A program made the position numbers and the translations under genes. The notes under the pieces were generated by a model. It saw nothing but the letters and a program-made list of their open reading frames with translations, had not been told where the DNA came from and searched no databases. Positions 1-9,481 of a stretch of 14,425 bases of DNA are shown in pieces. Numbering within the stretch: the stretch's first letter is position 1; each line of letters starts with the position of its first letter. This stretch comes from Scenedesmus sp. ARA3 (Eukaryota > Chlorophyta > Chlorophyceae > Sphaeropleales > Scenedesmaceae). The stretch covers positions 1 to 14,425 of the forward strand of contig RWJK01000458.1 in the NCBI GenBank assembly GCA_004335835.1, read 5' to 3'.

Positions 1-200
1 GCTTGTGGATGATCTGCTGCGGACGACTTGTGGACGACTTGTGGATCTGCTTTGACCATAGTGTCATGGCGCAAGTGCTTCGCTTGCATGTGTTTGGAGC
101 GAGGACACTGCCGTCAGCGCAACGTGTGTGTCCACAAACGTCATGTTGTGTTCATGCTGTCTCTGTCTCCTGCCAGTTAGATGCAATCAGGTGTCACCAG

Positions 201-239
201 CCCACCAGCCCACCACTGCTGGCCTGCCAGGCTGGTGGG
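201..239. repeat. 10-bp perfect inverted repeat
   Basis: CCCACCAGCC at 201-210 is the exact reverse complement of GGCTGGTGGG at 230-239, with a 19-nt spacer. The left arm lies in a short CCCACCAG direct repeat. It could extrude as a cruciform; no function is assigned. Confidence 0.6.
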
Positions 240-346
240 TTGATGCAGAGGGGGCTCCCTTGCCTTTTGGGCTGCGCCAACAGAAGTCCAGCGGCCCGTG
301 ATGCTTCTGTTCGTATCAGAGATCCATATTTTAGCCAAAGTGCTGT

Positions 347-441
347 GCGATTTGGCCTCCTCGTCACCCGCAGACAAGTGCCTAAAAAAATCTCGGCCAA
401 ATCGCGGGTTAGGGCAGAGCTGAAGATTTTTTAGGGCACTT
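347..441. repeat. Two interleaved inverted repeats
   Basis: GCGATTTGGCC (347-357) is perfectly complementary to GGCCAAATCGC (395-405). A second pair, AGTGCC plus an A-run and TC (about 377-392) and GA plus a T-run and GGGCACT (about 425-441), is nearly complementary. The arms are ordered A, B, A', B', so they interleave rather than nest. The pattern suits overlapping transposon remnants, or a pseudoknot if transcribed. Confidence 0.55.
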
Positions 442-456
442 CAGGCACAATCACCC

Positions 457-529
457 ACTGGCGCACTCCTGCAGAGCCAGTTGTGACAGGGACCTGCTAG
501 GTTACGCAGACTTAATCCAGTGCGCCAGT
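457..529. repeat. 11-bp perfect inverted repeat
   Basis: ACTGGCGCACT (457-467) is the exact reverse complement of AGTGCGCCAGT (519-529), with a 51-nt spacer. It lies about 90 bp upstream of the TATA-like element, so it could be a promoter dyad or the ends of a very small decayed element. No direct repeat flanks it. Confidence 0.5.
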
Positions 530-618
530 TAGCTTGTACATTGAAGAGGCCTAGGCGCTGCCCGGTGGCCAGAGCTTACACAGACGCAGCTTTTGCCCGT
601 CAATGAGCGTCAGCGGTA

Positions 619-626
619 CATATAAG
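619..626 (+). promoter_or_regulatory. TATA-like box of the zinc-finger gene
   Basis: CATATAAG stands about 130 bp upstream of the start codon at 753 in otherwise GC-rich DNA. That spacing would put transcription start near 650 and give a 5' UTR of about 100 nt. No ATG is seen between the presumed start site and 753. Inference from position and sequence only. Confidence 0.4.
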
Positions 627-752
627 TGCTCTTATCGTAATTAGGCTGCTAAGTGAAGGACGCAGAGCTCGGTCGCCGCTGCTGGACGCGAGCACGCCCT
701 CCACGCAGCACCTGGGGCTGCCGGCAGCTAAATAGCAATCAAAAGACTATTG

Positions 753-3700
753 ATGAGTAATTCAGAGGACTTAATGGGCCAGGCGGTCCAGGCAGCCGGA
801 GTCAGCAACAGCGACCCCTGCACAGTGCCACTGTCGCCTGGCAACAGCGACTCGCAGACTGCCCTTGATGAGCTTGAAGCGATTCAGGTGAGCTGCAGTG
901 GAGCGATCAGCTGGCTTGAGCAGCACACTATCCAACATGCTCGGGTCGTGTGTGGCGTGCTGGAGCTGTATTACTGGTTATCAAGAGATTTCTTGAAGTT
1001 TATGAAAAGTATTGTAGTGCATTTCTTGGTCGATCGATGTGCTAGCAGCAAGTCATAGCGCGGACCTCTTTCACTCGCCGCTTGCTTCAGGCTGACCACG
1101 CTGTAGACGCTCACATACCTCTCTTGGTGTCTGGCAATGCCTGCTCTTGGGGAACGCTGACAAGCAGTTGACATACTTGTATCTCCAGCTGGTATCTTGC
1201 CTCTGACTGGCCCTGACCCCACGTCTCGCCTGCCCCGCAGGATACTTGCTCGGCCGAGCCCTGCGAGCTCGACAAGCCCGAGTATAAGACTGACGAGTTC
1301 AGGCTGCACCAGTTCAAGATCAAGCAGTGCACGAATGAGGAGGCACACGACTGGTGCCTGTGCCCCTTTGCCCACCCAGGTGAGCAGCAGCAGATGAGCT
1401 CTACACCGCAGCAGCACACTCTGGGACAGCTGCTTTGCAATACTGCAAAAGCCAACTGCCTTGCTGCATACACCAGCTGTGCAGAGGTCGTTTCTCTGCA
1501 TACAGCTCTTGCATACAGCGGTTGACTCCTGATTCTGGCATGCACTGCTGTCCTGCAAGCCTACTGCTGTGCTGTTGTGCTTGCTTCCCTGCTGTCCTGC
1601 AGGCGAGAAGGCGCAGCGCCGCGACCCCCGGCTGTACAAATACACCGGCATCTCATGCCCGGACTACAGAAAGGGCACCTGCAAGCGCGGCAATGCATGC
1701 CCCTACGCACACGGTGCGCCGCCAGCGCAGCAGGCGCAGCTGTGTAGCACAGCAGCAGGCACAGCAGCAAGTGCAGCAGCTGTTTTCAGCGTCGTACTGA
1801 TCAATCCTCTTGGGCTACTGCGCTTTAATTCAAAACCTGCATTGCATAGCCAGCCGTCTAATCCTCGCCAATTTGTGCATTTCTATGTATTCCTCGCCAC
1901 CTGTAGTCGTGTTTGAGGTGTTGCTGCACCCTACCCTTTGCGTCACACGTCTTTCTTCCTGCATTGTCAGGCCTGCTGACTGACTGTTTCCTATATGTCT
2001 GTTTGTGCTTGCGTGATTCTTCATGCTTGCCCTGCAGGCGTGTTTGAGGTGTGGCTGCACCCCAGCCGCTACAGGACACAGATGTGCAAGGACGCTCCCC
2101 ACTGCACACGCCAGGTGAGGGGCCAAACAGCAGCCTAACTTGCAGGAAACAGCTGTGACCACCCCCTAGATATGTAGCAAACACAGCAGATGCAGCAGCA
2201 TGCATGCGCTGTGCCCTTGTCTTGCAAGTTGTCTCTGCCTCGGGCCTGGCTTGAGCTGCTGTTGTGCCACCTGCTGGCTGTTTCATTCTTTCTTTTTTCA
2301 GCCTCTGGCTGATGTCAAACAAATACAAACAATTGTGTGTGTACTGCGCGTTATTTGCCGCTTTTTTTACAGGTGTGCTTCTTCGCTCACACTCTGGAGG
2401 AGGTCCGCGCAGTAGAGGCAGAGGACCTGCCACTGCTGCTGGAGGAGGGAGCAGCAGCAGGTGCGCTTGCAGGACAGTGCAGAAGTGTCAAACTGCCGCG
2501 GCTGCACTGTTCAGATAGTAGCAGCAGGAGTCAGTCCATAGCTGTCCTGCTGAAGGAAGGGACAGCAGCAGGCGCGCTTGCAGGAGTGCATGGCTGTCAC
2601 AATGCAGCTTTTCTTTCTGTTGCGGTGTTTCAGACAGTGCAGCAGCAGTGCAGCCGTTGCGCTTCGAACCACAGCAAAGGGTTGCAAGTGAATGACTGAT
2701 GTGTGCTCCTCGTTGAATGCTGCAGATGCCGAGCTGCCAGCTGTGCCAGAGAGCGCGAGCCCACCCCCCAAGTGCGGCAGCAACACCAACGCAAAGGCAG
2801 CAGCAGCAGCCAAAGCCAAGGCGGCGGCAGCAGCAGCAGCCACAGCACAGGCGGCCGGCTCCGTGTCTGGAGCCAGCGCTGCCAGCAGCAGCAGCGCCAG
2901 CAGCACCAGCGGCTCAAGCAGCGGCCAGAACGGCGGAAGTTTGACCAGTTTGACCGGGAGTTTGACCGCAGGTTTGACCGCGGATCCTTGGATGGCAGCA
3001 GCAGCCGCCGGCAGCAGCAGCTTTAAGGGCCTGTCTTTGATGTCCCGCCAGGCGAGCACCTGCAGCACAGCAACAACAGCCTCGCAGCTAGGCGGTTTAG
3101 ACACCGTTGCAAGCATCAACAGCGGCCTGAATGCACCAACGCTGGCACTGGCAGCGCAGCAGCATGCGGCGCTGATGCAGGGCGCCAGCGGCGCAGCAGG
3201 CGTGGCGAGCATCGCCGCGGCAGCAGCTGCGGCAGCAGCAGCAGCAGGCGGCGGCAGCCGGCTGCTGCAGGTGCCTTCAGACATCGCCCTCGAGGCGGCC
3301 GCGCTGCGCGCTGCTGCTGCTGCGGTCGCTCCGCAGCACCTGCAGCAGCAGCAGCAGCTGTGCGACACATTTGGGAGCCTGGATCTGGGTGCGTTTGGTG
3401 CAGTGGGCTGCGGCAATGCAGGAGGGCAGTGGGGTGCGGCAGCAGCAGCAGCGTCTGTGGGGCTGCCATTGCAGCACCTGCAGCTGGATGCGGCAGGCTT
3501 GGGGCAGCACTTTGGCGCTGTTGGTGACCTGGCAATGGCTGCAGCAGCACACCAGGCTGTAGCAGCGCAGCAGGCTGTAGCAGCGCAGCACGCGGAGATG
3601 CAGGCGATGCTGCAGGCAGCCATGGTGCACCAGCAGCACCTGGCCAGCATGCAGCGCCACCGCGATGCCATGTGGACTGCTGCATATAATGCGGCAGCAG

Positions 3701-4203
3701 GCGTGGGCCTGAATGCAGCGACAGCCGCTGCCTGCGCAGACGCAGCCGTGCAGAGCACCACGGAGGCAGCAGATGCCGCGGCAGCCGCGGCTGCACGCAG
3801 CCAGCAGCAGCAGCTGGTCATGCAGCAGCTGATCGCCTCGCAGCAGCAGCAGCAGCTCGCGCACCAGCTGGCAGCAGTCACAGCCCCCATGGCCGCAGCG
3901 GCGCCTGGCTTGTCGCTGCAGCAGCAGCTGCAGCACGCGGGGTCATCTTACGGCGTGATTGGCTGCAGCTCTCCAGTACCTGGGCCTCTTAACAAGCTCG
4001 GAAGCTCAGGCTGCTTGGACCTGGATCACCACCACCAGCAGCAGCAGCAGATGCAGCTGATGCAGCAGGCGGGTGCGCTGGCGCTGCACTGCGAGGCCTT
4101 TGGGGGGCACAAGCAGCTGGCAGGGTTGATGGGCCGTGCGCAGGCGCAGGGCGGCATGGTGTCTGTCACAGCGGGCTGCGGCGGCGCGTTTGGCGGGCTG
4201 TAG
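753..4203 (+). CDS. RR-TZF tandem CCCH zinc-finger protein, 6 exons
   Basis: Joined exons 753-887, 1241-1379, 1603-1713, 2038-2114, 2373-2460 and 2726-4203 give 675 residues; all introns are GT-AG with matching phase. The ATG at 753 follows an in-frame TAA at 729. Residues 60-166 match the plant RR-TZF module. The arginine-rich motif is C75-x5-H81-x4-C86-x3-H90. Finger 1 is C110-x7-C118-x5-C124-x3-H128. A 16-residue linker containing [13 protein letters not shown] follows. Finger 2 is C145-x5-C151-x4-C156-x3-H160. All zinc ligands are present. Members of this family bind AU-rich or related RNA, act in mRNA decay and translational repression, and are found in P-bodies and stress granules; those roles are family knowledge. 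There is no ankyrin region, as in short plant TZFs. Residues about 185-675 are an Ala/Gln/Ser-rich disordered tail with poly-Ala runs (near 207-223 and 348-359) and many short Gln runs. The domain call is very firm; an unseen intron in exon 6 is possible. Confidence 0.92.
1899..1948 (+). repeat. Degenerate copy of exon 4 start inside intron 3
   Basis: Intron 3 (1714-2037) carries a diverged copy of its own 3' splice site plus the start of exon 4, 131 bp upstream of the real one. About 38 of 49 positions match between 1900-1948 and 2031-2079. The core CGTGTTTGAGGTGT is identical, and a TAG acceptor sits where the real intron has CAG. In the reading frame the copy gives VFEVLLHPT against VFEVWLHPS, then soon meets a stop. 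Confidence 0.75.
2433..2585 (+). repeat. In-frame direct repeat across the exon 5 donor
   Basis: The end of exon 5 with its donor (2433-2474) is repeated at 2544-2585, exactly 111 bp (37 codons) downstream and within intron 5. The 3' part reads CAGCAGCAGGTGCGCTTGCA in the first copy; the second differs by one base there, turning the GT donor into GC. Peptides are [14 protein letters not shown] and [14 protein letters not shown]. The exon 5 frame stays open through both copies to a TGA at 2697-2699. Confidence 0.75.
2939..2979 (+). repeat. Four GTTTGACC repeats within exon 6
   Basis: GTTTGACC occurs at 2939-2946, 2948-2955, 2960-2967 and 2972-2979, encoding [17 protein letters not shown] (residues about 255-271). 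The copies fall in the same codon phase. The only other GTTTGACC in this transcript found by eye is in the TTGAC cluster at 8413-8467 of the 3' UTR, which also has its complement GGTCAAAC. Confidence 0.7.
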
Positions 4204-4307
4204 GGTGGCATCATCGCGGTACCCTTCAAGCCATGAGCCATAAGCCATATCATCAAACGCCATCGGCCCCGCGCCCCAAAGGAGCGGCAATGGCGGGCTG
4301 TAGGGTG
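4191..4307 (+). repeat. Stop-codon segment repeated 100 bp downstream
   Basis: TGGCGGGCTGTAGGGTG at 4191-4207, which contains the stop codon TAG of the zinc-finger gene, recurs exactly at 4291-4307. The 17-bp match is perfect and the flanks are unrelated. It is short enough that chance in GC-rich DNA is not fully excluded. Confidence 0.65.
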
Positions 4308-7300
4308 TGAAGGGAGCGATGTGCACATTGTGCGCTGGCACAGCTGGCTTCCTTTGTGTTGCTGTTTGTCTGCAGTGTGGTTTGGACAGTGTGGCGTGGT
4401 TTGGATGCAGCCGTGGTCGTGCAGCACTGTGCATGACGCCAGGGCGCCTGGTCGACAGCTGTGTCTCAGCGCTGTGCTGTGTTGTTGACGGAGACAGAAG
4501 TTGAATGGAAACAACAACGCATTACACACCGTATCACACCTGTTGTGTGGCAGTTGGCTGGCTGGCAGGGAGCAACTGCGCTGGCCAGGGCAGCTGCTGC
4601 GAGGAGCCTTCTTTTGTGGTAGTAATGCCGCGCAGGGCATTTTTGAAGCAGCGTGGTGTGGCGCAGCGGCGTGTGTTATCGAGTGGTTGGGTGCGTGCTG
4701 CTGCATGTCGCGTGCAGTGTGGTGCGGCCTTTACTTTAGCTTCCCTCTCTCTTTTTCAGCCTAATTGGTGTTGCAAACTCGTCCGCGCAGCTTTTGTGTG
4801 GCATACTATAGCATGCCAAGCGCTATTCACCTACTTACTAGTCACGTACCTACTCATCGTGGATGTTAGGTACATCTACGGATTCCACTAGCGAGCTGAT
4901 TTCAGGTGCTGCTGATGCAAGCGGTGGCACGTGTGTATCCTTTTGCCACAGCGGGCTGTCATTCGTAACTGGCTGCGGCAGGCAAGCCTGCGGGTGATTT
5001 GCAGCTGCTGCTGTGTGGCGCTGTTGCCCCGGCTAGCTTCCGTGTGTGCATCGGTGCCTGTCGGTGTGTGTGTGCCGCAAGGGGCCTGGATTCTTTTCGA
5101 TTGGTTGACTAGAGTCTGCTGCAGCTCATAGCACATAGCGCTGCTCTGCAGCGAACCTCGTATGGTGATGCCCCCGGGCCTTCCTTTCTTGCTATGTAGC
5201 GGCGTGGGCCGGCGGCGGCGCACATTCTGTGTGCCCGCTGTGTGTTTTGTTCTGCTCCCGTGTTGCAGTGCTGTGCGCTTATGAGAGGGAATGTCTGATG
5301 TCTGCCTGCATGGATACCGAATCGGATTCATGCCGCAACTGCAGCTGCCGGCAGTGGCGGGGCACCTATCTATCCCCTTAGTCGGGTGTGCGCTGGTGTT
5401 TTTTTGGCGGCCGTGTTCGGCTGCGGAGGTGTGCGGGCGCTGCGGCCGAAACTTTTTGGCGCAGTTGCTTCTGCGGCACAGTAGGGTGACAACAACAGTT
5501 GCAGAGTGGACGGTTGGCAAGCGGCGCTGTGGTGTGGCTTTTGCTGTGCGGTTTCTGTGTGGTGTGTGTGCGTGCGCCCTCATTTCGGGCGCGCGCGGCA
5601 CACTGTGCAGCAGCTGCCTGCAGCGCTGCAGCAATGCTTGCGCGGCATCTGTTAGCGTGAGGCATGGTGTGAGGGCGCATCAGGGTTCGACCGCGCGCGA
5701 TCCGGCAGCAGAAAAGAGGACAGGCTGCAGCATTGTTTGACATCCAGCAGAGCATGTATGTCTTCTGGCGCGGTGCTATGTGGCGGCAGCGGCAGTCGTC
5801 GCTTGGGGAGAGCATGTGTGCGTGTGTGCCGTGCAATGGCGGCCGGCACGCGTGTGTGAGCGAGGGTAGGCGGTAAGGCATGGCAGGGCAGGGCAGGGCG
5901 GTGCAGTGAGGTCTTCCAGCCACTACAAACATGCTTTGACGCAGCGGGCAGCACACCCCCAGCACTCTACATGCAGCGAATGAATGATGATACTATAATG
6001 CTGCTGTGTGTGCTGGGGACTGCTGTCCTGTTGTTGTTCCGCGTGTGAGCGTTGGCAGGCTGTTGCTGCTGCTGCTGCAGCCCTGCACGTGTCGCCCGCC
6101 TGTGCGGGCTGTGCTTTTTTGATGCATCGGTGCGTGTACATGCGGGCGGCAGCGGATACACATTCACAGATGGATATGGGTGGGCTCAAGTGAGAGTGGC
6201 GCGGAGGGCTGGCAGCAGCAGCGAGGACTTGCTCGCTGCTGCTGGCAGCCCCGCCCAACTTGCCGCGCCAAAATGGCAGCTCGGCGGCAAAAAACACAGC
6301 GCGCAGAAACCCCTCTTGCATCCAGCGGGTGGCGTGTGGCGTGATTTTTGGGGTGTCTGCTTTGCTTCTGAGGGAGGCGCTGGGTATGCCTTTGCAGCAG
6401 CAGCAGCTAAGAGGACAGACTTGGGAGGGATGCTGCAGTAGGGGTGCGTCCTTCATCCTGCATCGAGACGGCAGTACTGTTTCTTTGCGTTTTGGGCTGC
6501 TTGAGTGGCATCTTTCGGCGCAGCAGCTGTGCAGGCTCAGACACAAGTAGCCGCCAGCTGGCACAGACTTGTCTAATGATGTGTTGCGCAGCACCTGGTG
6601 TGCTGTGCCTAGGCATGTTTGATACACATCAGCACGGCGCGAGGCGCTGCTACTACTAAGAGGTTCCGCTAATACACACGCACTGGCATTCGTCGCGCGT
6701 AGCAAGCCGCTGTTGTGCTGTCTGTCTGGCAAGCAGCAGGGCTTGAAATGCTGCACGTACCTCTGTCCCGTTCTGTGCGGCGAGAGGATATCATAGCCAT
6801 GATGGTGTGCTGTGAGGTGTGTTGTGAGGGAGCAGCAGAGGCAGGAGGCTGCACTAGCGCATCTTGTTCGAGTCATGGTTTGGTTCCTCCAGCGCCTGTG
6901 ATTTTGCTCTGGGGCGAGCTTGTCGCTCCTTTGAGGTGTGCGGGCATTGCAGCGCATCTGTTCAGCAGGACTGCAACAAACTGCCTGCGTGCAGCGCAGC
7001 AGGTTACTACTAAGGGAGGGCCAGCACTGTTTTTAGTCTGGTGTGGCATCCGCAGGCAGCTTGTGCGCGCTGCGGCCTGTGCACATATACGCGAGCAACC
7101 AATAGTAGCATGCGGGGTAGCAGTACTGGGTTGCGCTAGTAAGGAGCGGGGCGCGCGCTGCAGCTGCACATGTGCGCAGCTGCAGCACTCACTGCGCCGA
7201 GGCATGTGGCCGCCGGCGCAGTGGGGCGCGCTGCGGATTGCAGGAGTTGAATCATCTTCCTTTTTGTGTCTTTTGCGCCGCGTGTGTGAGCGTGTTGCGC

Positions 7301-7417
7301 TGCCTGCGTGGCGGGGCAGCAGCAGCGAAAGAGGTACGGCTGCCAGCTGCCCTCAAAACATCACCTGGCGGAGCTTTCGGTTATAGTTGAATGCCTTGCG
7401 GGCTTCTGTGGTGGTTG

Positions 7418-7617
7418 CGGTGGTTTGGTGGCGCAGTGTCACTGGTGACGGCGGTGGTTTGGTGGCGCAGTGTCACTGGTGACGGCGGTGGTTTGGTGGC
7501 GCAGTGTCACTGGTGACGGCGGTGGTTTGGTGGCGCAGTGTCACTGGTGACGGCGGTGGTTTGGTGGCGCAGTGTCACTGGTGACGGCGGTGGTTTGGTG
7601 GCGCAGTGTCACTGGTG
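7418..7617 (+). repeat. 34-bp minisatellite, about 5.9 identical copies
   Basis: A 34-bp unit starting CGGTGGTTTGGTGGCGCAGT begins at 7418, 7452, 7486, 7520, 7554 and 7588. The copies appear identical except that the last breaks off after CACTGGTG. Each unit carries two overlapping inverted repeats, CAGTG-T-CACTG and GTCAC-TG-GTGAC, that would compete for the same bases in RNA. There are no spacers, so it is a head-to-tail tandem array. Confidence 0.95.
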
Positions 7618-7782
7618 TCGGAGTGGAGTGCAGTTGTTTTGGCACTCCCTGTGCGTGTGTGTGTGACACAATGTCATCACATACATTTGCAGCTTGCTGT
7701 TAGCCCTTGCTGGCGCGTGGTGGTGTGCTGGCAGTGCGCCGGCTGTCAGACGATGGTATTGTTACAAACATGTTATGTGTCC

Positions 7783-7822
7783 GTCATGTGACATGTTACA
7801 TGACACCGCCCGTCGGCGGTGT
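7783..7822 (+). other. Two overlapping stem-loops in the 3' UTR
   Basis: GTCATGT (7783-7789) pairs with ACATGAC (7798-7804). Directly after it, ACACCGCC (7803-7810) pairs perfectly with GGCGGTGT (7815-7822) around a CGTC loop. The stems share two bases, so they compete or stack. This is the strongest compact hairpin near the minisatellite. Confidence 0.6.
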
Positions 7823-8412
7823 GGTGTGGGCCGGGCATGTACTGGCAGCCGATCCAGGAGTGTCCGGGGTTTAGAACGGTCCGCATGTCTGCGGTTTTGC
7901 CTTTTGTGGCTGTGCAGTGGCACAGCATGTTTGGGCTCTTCATATTCTGGCAGGGCCAATGCTACGCTGCTTTTGCATAGCATAGTCTCTGTCAGCTTCA
8001 ACGTCCGCAGGTTGTCATGCATTGTGGTCTGCAGCTCCTGTGTGGCTGTGTAGATGGCTTTGGGGCAGCAGCAGCAGCACTGCGGCTGCTTGCGCTGCAA
8101 TTGATGCAGCGCATGCTGCAGTAGCTGCAGGCTCAGGCTTGCTGCTGCTGCTGCTGTTTCTTTGTGCTTTTGGTCATCACAGTGTGTAGCATTGTTGCTG
8201 CATCTGCTGCAGCAACAGCTGGGCCCTTGTACAGCTTGCGATGTCCTCCTTGGATACATGCGTGCTGTGATGGGTTTGGGGGTTGTTGCAGCTGTGCTGC
8301 TGGTCGTGTTGATTTGCTTAGGCTGGCTTGATATACATGCAGCCCCACACTCGTTTTCCCTCCTGTCTGGCTGTCGTTCTGTGCCACTGCAGGCATGTCT
8401 GTGCGACAGCTT

Positions 8413-8467
8413 GGTCAAACTGTGTTTGACTTTTTACACTGTGTTTGACCATGCGTTGACTGGTCAA
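8413..8467. promoter_or_regulatory. Cluster of five TTGAC motifs on both strands
   Basis: GGTCAAAC (8413-8420), GTTTGAC (8424-8430), GTTTGACC (8443-8450) and the palindromic pair TTGAC-TG-GTCAA (8456-8467) place five TTGAC cores in 55 bp. In DNA, TTGAC is the core of the plant WRKY W-box. In RNA the first and third elements form an 8-bp stem and the last a 5-bp stem. Function is inference. Confidence 0.45.
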
Positions 8468-9445
8468 CAACAACCCCTATTTCAGCTGCACCTGCGTGTG
8501 GCTCATTGAGGCTCTCATCAGAGCGGTATGCAGGTGTGTTGGTGGTTTGATGGATTGCGGGGAAGCTGCTCTGAGCAGCTCCCGGGGGTTTTGCAACATC
8601 ATATGCAATGAGGTTTTTGTGTGTCTGCGGTGCTAGGGAAGCAGGGGGCGGCACATGCGTGCTGCCGGGGTGGCTGCGTGTTGTCCAGCTGCTTTTGACA
8701 TGACGTGGCAAGGCAACCAGCCTGCCGGGTGCTGCGGCGTGTGCGATGCAGGCACACGGCGCAGGACCAAGCGTCGCAAAAGGAGTGGCCGCGTGTGTCG
8801 GCGCGAGTGTGCGGAAAGCAACGGCAAGTGATGCTCTGGCTATTCTTCTGTTTCTCTCGCAGTCAGGGGGCTGATGAGCTGAGGCTTCGGGAGTTTTCAT
8901 TTCCTTGTGCAATGCTGACAGTTGTGTGCTGTGTGCTGGGCTAGTCCGTGCTTTGCCCTAGAGGTGTGTTTGTGTTCAGGTCTCTTGCGCATTGCGCGCC
9001 AATGGGAGATGCCATTTACACACAGGAGTGCAGCAGTGCTGGATGGCCGGCGCTGTTTGTCTTGACGCGTGCGTGAGACGTATGCCTGTGCCTGTGTTTG
9101 CCCAACAAACTGTGCGCGCATAGAGCCGTACTTGCGGCAGCAGCACGGCATTCTCTTTTCGGGCTCGAAGCGAAGTCCATTGCGAGCTCTCTGCTGGTTT
9201 CCTCTGTCACGTCTGCAGCAGCAGCAGCAGGAGCTGATGGCCCAGCCTGCTGTGTTCCCAATCAAGCGCATTGGCTGCTGCTACGGCTTATATGCCAAAG
9301 CGGCGCGCCAGCGGGCGAGCATGTGTGTACTGCTGTGCTGTGTCTTCTGGCCTTTTGTTTCTTCCTCGCCTGGCGCGGCGTCGGCAGTCCAAACAAAGCC
9401 CTGAGCAGCGGAGGAAGCGATAGAGTTATGACAGTTATATCTTCT

Positions 9446-9481
9446 GGGGGTGATCTGGGGGGCGGCTGGGGGCCAGCCGCC
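9446..9481 (+). other. G-run followed by 9-bp GC hairpin
   Basis: GGCGGCTGG (9461-9469) is the exact complement of CCAGCCGCC (9473-9481) with a GGG loop, giving a very stable GC stem. Just upstream, G runs at 9446-9450 and 9457-9462, together with 9468-9472, could instead form a G-quadruplex using some of the same bases. Confidence 0.6.

Larger units (their letters stand above)
1..616. other. Upstream gene-free region
   Basis: No coding region is supported here. One frame is open from the left edge to a stop at 432-434, but its peptide is compositionally random with no recognisable motif. The first 50 bases contain CTTGTGGA three times. The main structure is a series of perfect inverted repeats between 201 and 529, listed separately. 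The stretch probably holds the distal promoter of the zinc-finger gene and possibly remnants of an old mobile element. Confidence 0.5.

Noticed and set aside
3..434. 143-codon + strand open frame at the left edge
   Set aside because: It crosses several inverted repeats, has no domain, and shows no splice signals tying it to a gene.
2692..2725. ATG at 2692 as the start of a separate 503-residue protein
   Set aside because: A good acceptor (CTGCAG) at 2720-2725 joins exon 5 to exon 6 in phase, so these bases are intron 5.
2511..3890. 459-codon open frame on the minus strand opposite exon 6
   Set aside because: It is antisense to CAG/GCA-rich coding DNA, which produces long Cys/Ala/Ser frames automatically. 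The + strand frame joins in phase to the zinc-finger exons.
5923..6957. 344-codon minus strand open frame
   Set aside because: Low-complexity Ser/His/Ala/Cys peptide without motifs, in a stretch whose base skew indicates + strand transcription. A-poor DNA has few minus-strand stops.
6715..7386. 223-codon + strand open frame in the 3' region
   Set aside because: No third-position GC preference, no domain, Cys/Ala/Arg-rich random composition, and the G/T skew continues through it unchanged.
7418..7617. CRISPR-like array
   Set aside because: The 34-bp units abut head to tail with no spacers, in a eukaryotic context. It is a minisatellite.
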